From positions 1 through 42,533 of the forward strand of contig NZ_JAUNVI010000027.1 in assembly GCF_030537745.1 (NCBI RefSeq): a DNA stretch of 42,533 bases, read 5' to 3'. Each line of letters opens with the position of its first letter. Positions within the stretch are counted from its first letter, which is position 1. Positions 39,717 to 42,533 of this stretch are shown here, piece by piece. The notes below the pieces were generated by a model that was given only the letters and a program-made list of their open reading frames with translations, ran no database searches and was not told the DNA's origin. Origin of the DNA: Ornithinimicrobium sp. (GTDB lineage: Bacteria; Actinomycetota; Actinomycetes; Actinomycetales; Dermatophilaceae). The position numbers and the translations under genes are program-made.

Positions 39717-39725
39717 CTCGGGGCG
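39713..39725 (+). promoter_or_regulatory. Leaderless promoter of selO
   Basis: TAGTCT (39713-39718), 6 bases, GTG 39725: the same hexamer and spacing as at 38682. It overlaps the truncated 5' edge of the AKR remnant. Confidence 0.5.
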
Positions 39726-41191
39726 TGAGCGTGACATCCCGACCGGCGGCCGTCTCCTTCGAGAATCGATTCGCCCGCGAGTTCCCGGAGATGGCCGTCG
39801 CCTGGCGGGCCGAGGAGTTGCCCGACCCCCGGCTTCTGGTGCTCAACGAGACCCTCGGCACTGAGCTGGGGCTCGATCCCTCCTGCCTGCGCGGCCCCGA
39901 GGGCGTGCGCTTCCTGACCGGCCAGCTCCTGCCTTCAGGCAGCACCCCGGTGGCGCAGGCCTACGCCGGGCACCAGTTCGGCGGCTACTCCCCTCGCCTC
40001 GGCGACGGGCGGGCGCTGCTGCTCGGTGAGGTCGTCGACGCCACGGGCCACGAGCGGGATGTGCACCTGAAGGGCTCCGGGCGCACGCCGTTCGCCCGCG
40101 GCGGTGACGGCCGGGCCACGGTCGGGCCGATGCTGCGCGAGTATGTCGTCAGTGAGGCCATGCACGCCCTGGGCATTCCCACGACCCGTTCGCTGGCGGT
40201 GGTGGCCACGGGACGGTCCGTGCCCCGCGAGACCCTGCTCCGCGGAGCAGTGCTGACCCGGGTCGCTAGCAGCCACCTGCGTGTAGGTAGTTTCCAGTAC
40301 GCCCGGGCCACGGGTGACCTCGACCTGCTGCGCCGTCTGGCAGAACACGCGATCAGCCGACACCACGCCAGCGCCACGCAGGCCGAGAACCGGTATCTCG
40401 GCCTGCTCCAGGCCGTGGTCGAGGCCCAGGCGGAGCTCGTCGCCCGGTGGATGCTCGTGGGGTTCATCCACGGGGTCATGAACACGGACAACATGACCAT
40501 CTCGGGAGAGACCATCGACTACGGGCCGTGCGCCTTCATGGAGGCGTTCGACCCGGCGACGGTCTACAGCTCCATCGACGTCGGTGGACGCTATGCCTAC
40601 GGCAACCAGCCGGTCATCGCCCAGTGGAACCTCGCTCGGCTCGCCGAGGCGTTGCTCCCCCTGCTCGACCCACAGGAGGAACGGGCCGTCGACCTGGCCA
40701 CGGAGTGTGTGGATACGTTCTCCGGGCAGTACCACGCCAGATGGTCGGGGGGCATGAAGCTCAAGCTGGGCGTGCCGGACAGCCTGGAGGATGAGGTCTT
40801 CGCGCCCCTGGTCGCCGAGCTGCTCGCGGTGCTCCAGGAGGACAAGGTCGACCACACGTCGTTCTTCCGCAGCCTGGGCCCGGCCGCTCGCGGTGATGCG
40901 GAAGCATCACGCGGCGTGTTCCTGCAGCTCCCGAGATTTGACGCCTGGCTCCGGCGTTGGCTCGCCCTGCATCCGGACGCCGACCTGATGGAGCGGGTCA
41001 ACCCCGTCTACATACCCCGCAACCACCTCGTCGAGGAGGCCCTGGCCGCCGCTTCCGACGGGCATCTCGACCCGTTCGAGGCGCTCCTGGACGCGGTGAC
41101 CGACCCTTTCCACGAGCATCCGGGCCGGGAACGCTACGCCGCCGCGGCCCCCGAGGGCTTCGGTTCCTACCGCACCTTCTGCGGGACCTGA
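39725..41191 (+). CDS. selO: Protein adenylyltransferase SelO (YdiU)
   Basis: 488 residues, the normal length for bacterial SelO. This pseudokinase transfers AMP from ATP to Ser/Thr/Tyr of proteins and is linked to redox stress. Recognisable segments: [82 protein letters not shown] (metal and nucleotide-binding residues) and [15 protein letters not shown]. The C-terminus ends TFCGT, with Cys486 at the position of the redox-active Cys or selenocysteine. The GTG start is preceded by a -10 with leaderless spacing. Confidence 0.94.
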   Translation: MSVTSRPAAVSFENRFAREFPEMAVAWRAEELPDPRLLVLNETLGTELGLDPSCLRGPEGVRFLTGQLLPSGSTPVAQAYAGHQFGGYSPRLGDGRALLLGEVVDATGHERDVHLKGSGRTPFARGGDGRATVGPMLREYVVSEAMHALGIPTTRSLAVVATGRSVPRETLLRGAVLTRVASSHLRVGSFQYARATGDLDLLRRLAEHAISRHHASATQAENRYLGLLQAVVEAQAELVARWMLVGFIHGVMNTDNMTISGETIDYGPCAFMEAFDPATVYSSIDVGGRYAYGNQPVIAQWNLARLAEALLPLLDPQEERAVDLATECVDTFSGQYHARWSGGMKLKLGVPDSLEDEVFAPLVAELLAVLQEDKVDHTSFFRSLGPAARGDAEASRGVFLQLPRFDAWLRRWLALHPDADLMERVNPVYIPRNHLVEEALAAASDGHLDPFEALLDAVTDPFHEHPGRERYAAAAPEGFGSYRTFCGT

Positions 41192-41300
41192 AAGGCTCTC
41201 GCCAGGTGTGCGGAGCTGGAGGCTTCCCAGTGACGTGGACGGCCGTGCCCGGGCCGCTGGCGGTCGCAGCTGACGCTGCCCACCGACGGACAGCACCGTG

Positions 41301-42482
41301 CTACGGACTCACCTGCACCATGACGGCGGTGCCCTGGCCGACGCCGATGCACGCCGCCGCGACGCCGAGTCCGCCGCCTCGCCGCCTCAACTCCCGGGCC
41401 AGGTCGACAACCACGCGGGGGGCGCTCGCGCCGAGCGGGTGGCCGATCGCGATCGCCCCGCCGTTGACGTTGACCTTGTCCCGGTCCAGCTCGGGCAGGT
41501 CGTGCAGGGTCGATAGGACCATCGCGGCGAAGGCCTCGTTGATCTCCCACAGGTCGACGTCGGCAAAGCTCCTGCCTGTCCGCTCCAGCAGCTGACGGAT
41601 CGCCGGCACCGGAGCGACGGCGAAGAGCTCCGGCGAGACGGCCACGGTGCGTGAGGCGACGATGCGGGCGATCGGCTCGACCCCCAGCTCCTGGGCCACC
41701 TCCGCCGTCCCCACCAGCGCCGCGAGGGCACCGTCGTTGACTGGTGAGGAGTTGCCCGCAGTCACGGTCCCCTCCTTGGAAAACGCGGGCCGCAGCGCCC
41801 CCAACGTCTGCTTCGACGCGTCCGGGCGCAGCGACTCGTCCCGCTCGACGCCCTCCAGCGGCAGCACGAAGCCGTCGTGCAAGCCCTTCTCGTAGGCCGC
41901 GTGGACGAGGTGGTGCGAGCCAACGGCATACCTGTCCATCTGCTCGCGCCCGATTCCTCGGGCGGTGGCGACCGCCTCCGCGCTCGCGCCGAGCGACATG
42001 GTCCATTCGTCCGGGAACGACGGGTTGGCCATCCGCCAGCCGACGGTGGTCTGGTGCAGCTCCATCCGCCGGGGCAGCGCCTCCTCGGGCTTGGGCAGCA
42101 CGTAGGGCGCCCGGCTCATGCCCTCGACCCCACCGGCGACGACCAGCCGTGCGTCACCGACCGCGATCGCGCGTGCCGCCTGCAGGAGCGCCTCGGAGCC
42201 CGAGGCGCAGAGCCGGTTGACGGTCGCGCCGGGAACGCTGACGGGCAGCCCGGCCAGCAGCGCCGCCATCCGGCCGACGTTGCGGTTCTCCTCGCCAGCC
42301 CCGTTGGTGTTGCCGTAGTAGACGTCCTCGATCGTCGCCGGGTCCAGGCCAGGGTGCCGGGCGATCAGCTCGCGTAGCGGCCAAGCGGCCAGATCATCGG
42401 TGCGCACGTGCGACAGTCCGCCGCGCAGCTTGCCGAACGGCGTGCGCACGGCGTCCAGCAGGAAAACCTCTTGTCCGAGCAT
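41301..42482 (-). CDS. Thiolase family acyltransferase (acetyl-CoA/3-oxoadipyl-CoA thiolase type)
   Basis: 393 residues from ATG 42482; an in-frame Met 11 codons upstream is less likely because family members start shortly before [13 protein letters not shown]. Catalytic elements: nucleophilic Cys in [12 protein letters not shown] (about residue 89), His in [14 protein letters not shown] and the second Cys in [28 protein letters not shown] resembles PcaF/PaaJ-like 3-oxoadipyl-CoA thiolases. It could finish beta-oxidation of ring-opening products, but it lies outside the PaaX-operator region and has no such site in the 51 bases visible upstream. The 109-base gap to selO holds nothing I can assign. 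Confidence 0.88.
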   Translation of the reverse strand: MLGQEVFLLDAVRTPFGKLRGGLSHVRTDDLAAWPLRELIARHPGLDPATIEDVYYGNTNGAGEENRNVGRMAALLAGLPVSVPGATVNRLCASGSEALLQAARAIAVGDARLVVAGGVEGMSRAPYVLPKPEEALPRRMELHQTTVGWRMANPSFPDEWTMSLGASAEAVATARGIGREQMDRYAVGSHHLVHAAYEKGLHDGFVLPLEGVERDESLRPDASKQTLGALRPAFSKEGTVTAGNSSPVNDGALAALVGTAEVAQELGVEPIARIVASRTVAVSPELFAVAPVPAIRQLLERTGRSFADVDLWEINEAFAAMVLSTLHDLPELDRDKVNVNGGAIAIGHPLGASAPRVVVDLARELRRRGGGLGVAAACIGVGQGTAVMVQVSP

Positions 42483-42533
42483 GGGTCCATCATGCCCCGC
42501 GCACGATGGATCCACGACGAGTGCCAGGTGACC

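Noticed and set aside
29-42000. Very frequent GGTATGCC/GGCATACC-type octamers across the window
   Set aside because: They mostly fall inside coding sequence in different frames and look like a codon/context habit of the genome. I could not count background, so no regulatory claim is made.

Overview
The window comes from a high-GC actinobacterium. Support for this includes pervasive GTG starts, 4-base ATGA/GTGA gene overlaps, many apparently leaderless promoters (TANNNT placed 6-7 bases before the start codon), the CE1758/CE1759 flavoenzyme pair, a PaaX-type regulator and a SufR-like Fe-S regulator. A Micrococcales (Intrasporangiaceae-like) host is my guess from general sequence flavour; it is not proven here.

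Left part (1-10.2 kb), general accessory functions: a 52-bp tandem repeat; a DUF2871 membrane protein and DHA2-type MFS exporter; an MMPL exporter followed closely by a NarL-type histidine kinase and response regulator; a cysteine-containing membrane-anchored protein; a luciferase-like monooxygenase with its FMN reductase; and a membrane-anchored matrixin-like zinc protease. A three-gene flavoenzyme operon of unknown substrate follows (SDR, class B flavin monooxygenase, CrtI-like oxidoreductase; 10.3-14.3 kb).

Centre (14.4-38.6 kb), a large catabolic island. I read it as a route from isatin (hence indole or auxin-type compounds) through anthranilate into a CoA-dependent, oxygen-using, dearomatising pathway. 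Parts: isatin-hydrolase-like cyclase and TPP-dependent isatinate decarboxylase candidate; branched-chain-amino-acid/aromatic-acid type ABC importer; anthranilate/benzoate-CoA ligase with a hotdog thioesterase; the fused flavin monooxygenase/Old-Yellow-Enzyme protein typical of 2-aminobenzoyl-CoA monooxygenase/reductase; SDRs for ring ketone reduction; a RidA-family protein as candidate enamine deaminase; a MenB/BadI-type hydrolase as candidate ring-opening enzyme; then an NDP-forming acyl-CoA synthetase, an AMP-forming ligase and an adenosylcobalamin-type acyl-CoA mutase large subunit. A PduO-type cobalamin adenosyltransferase, a ferredoxin reductase-like protein, a cysteine-less DsbA-fold protein and a 7Fe ferredoxin supply cofactor or electron functions. 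A PaaX-family regulator sits in the middle.

Reading the promoters by eye shows one repeated design: a near-palindrome TGACG-NN-CGTCA embedded in the -35 element, then 18 bp to a -10. It occurs at five promoters of the island, with a weaker sixth copy, and next to paaX itself. This ties the dispersed transcription units into one probable PaaX regulon.

Right part (38.6-42.5 kb): a small membrane protein, a decayed aldo/keto reductase pseudogene, the protein AMPylase SelO (YdiU), and a thiolase reading leftward near the window end. I saw no rRNA, tRNA, CRISPR array, transposase or phage gene.
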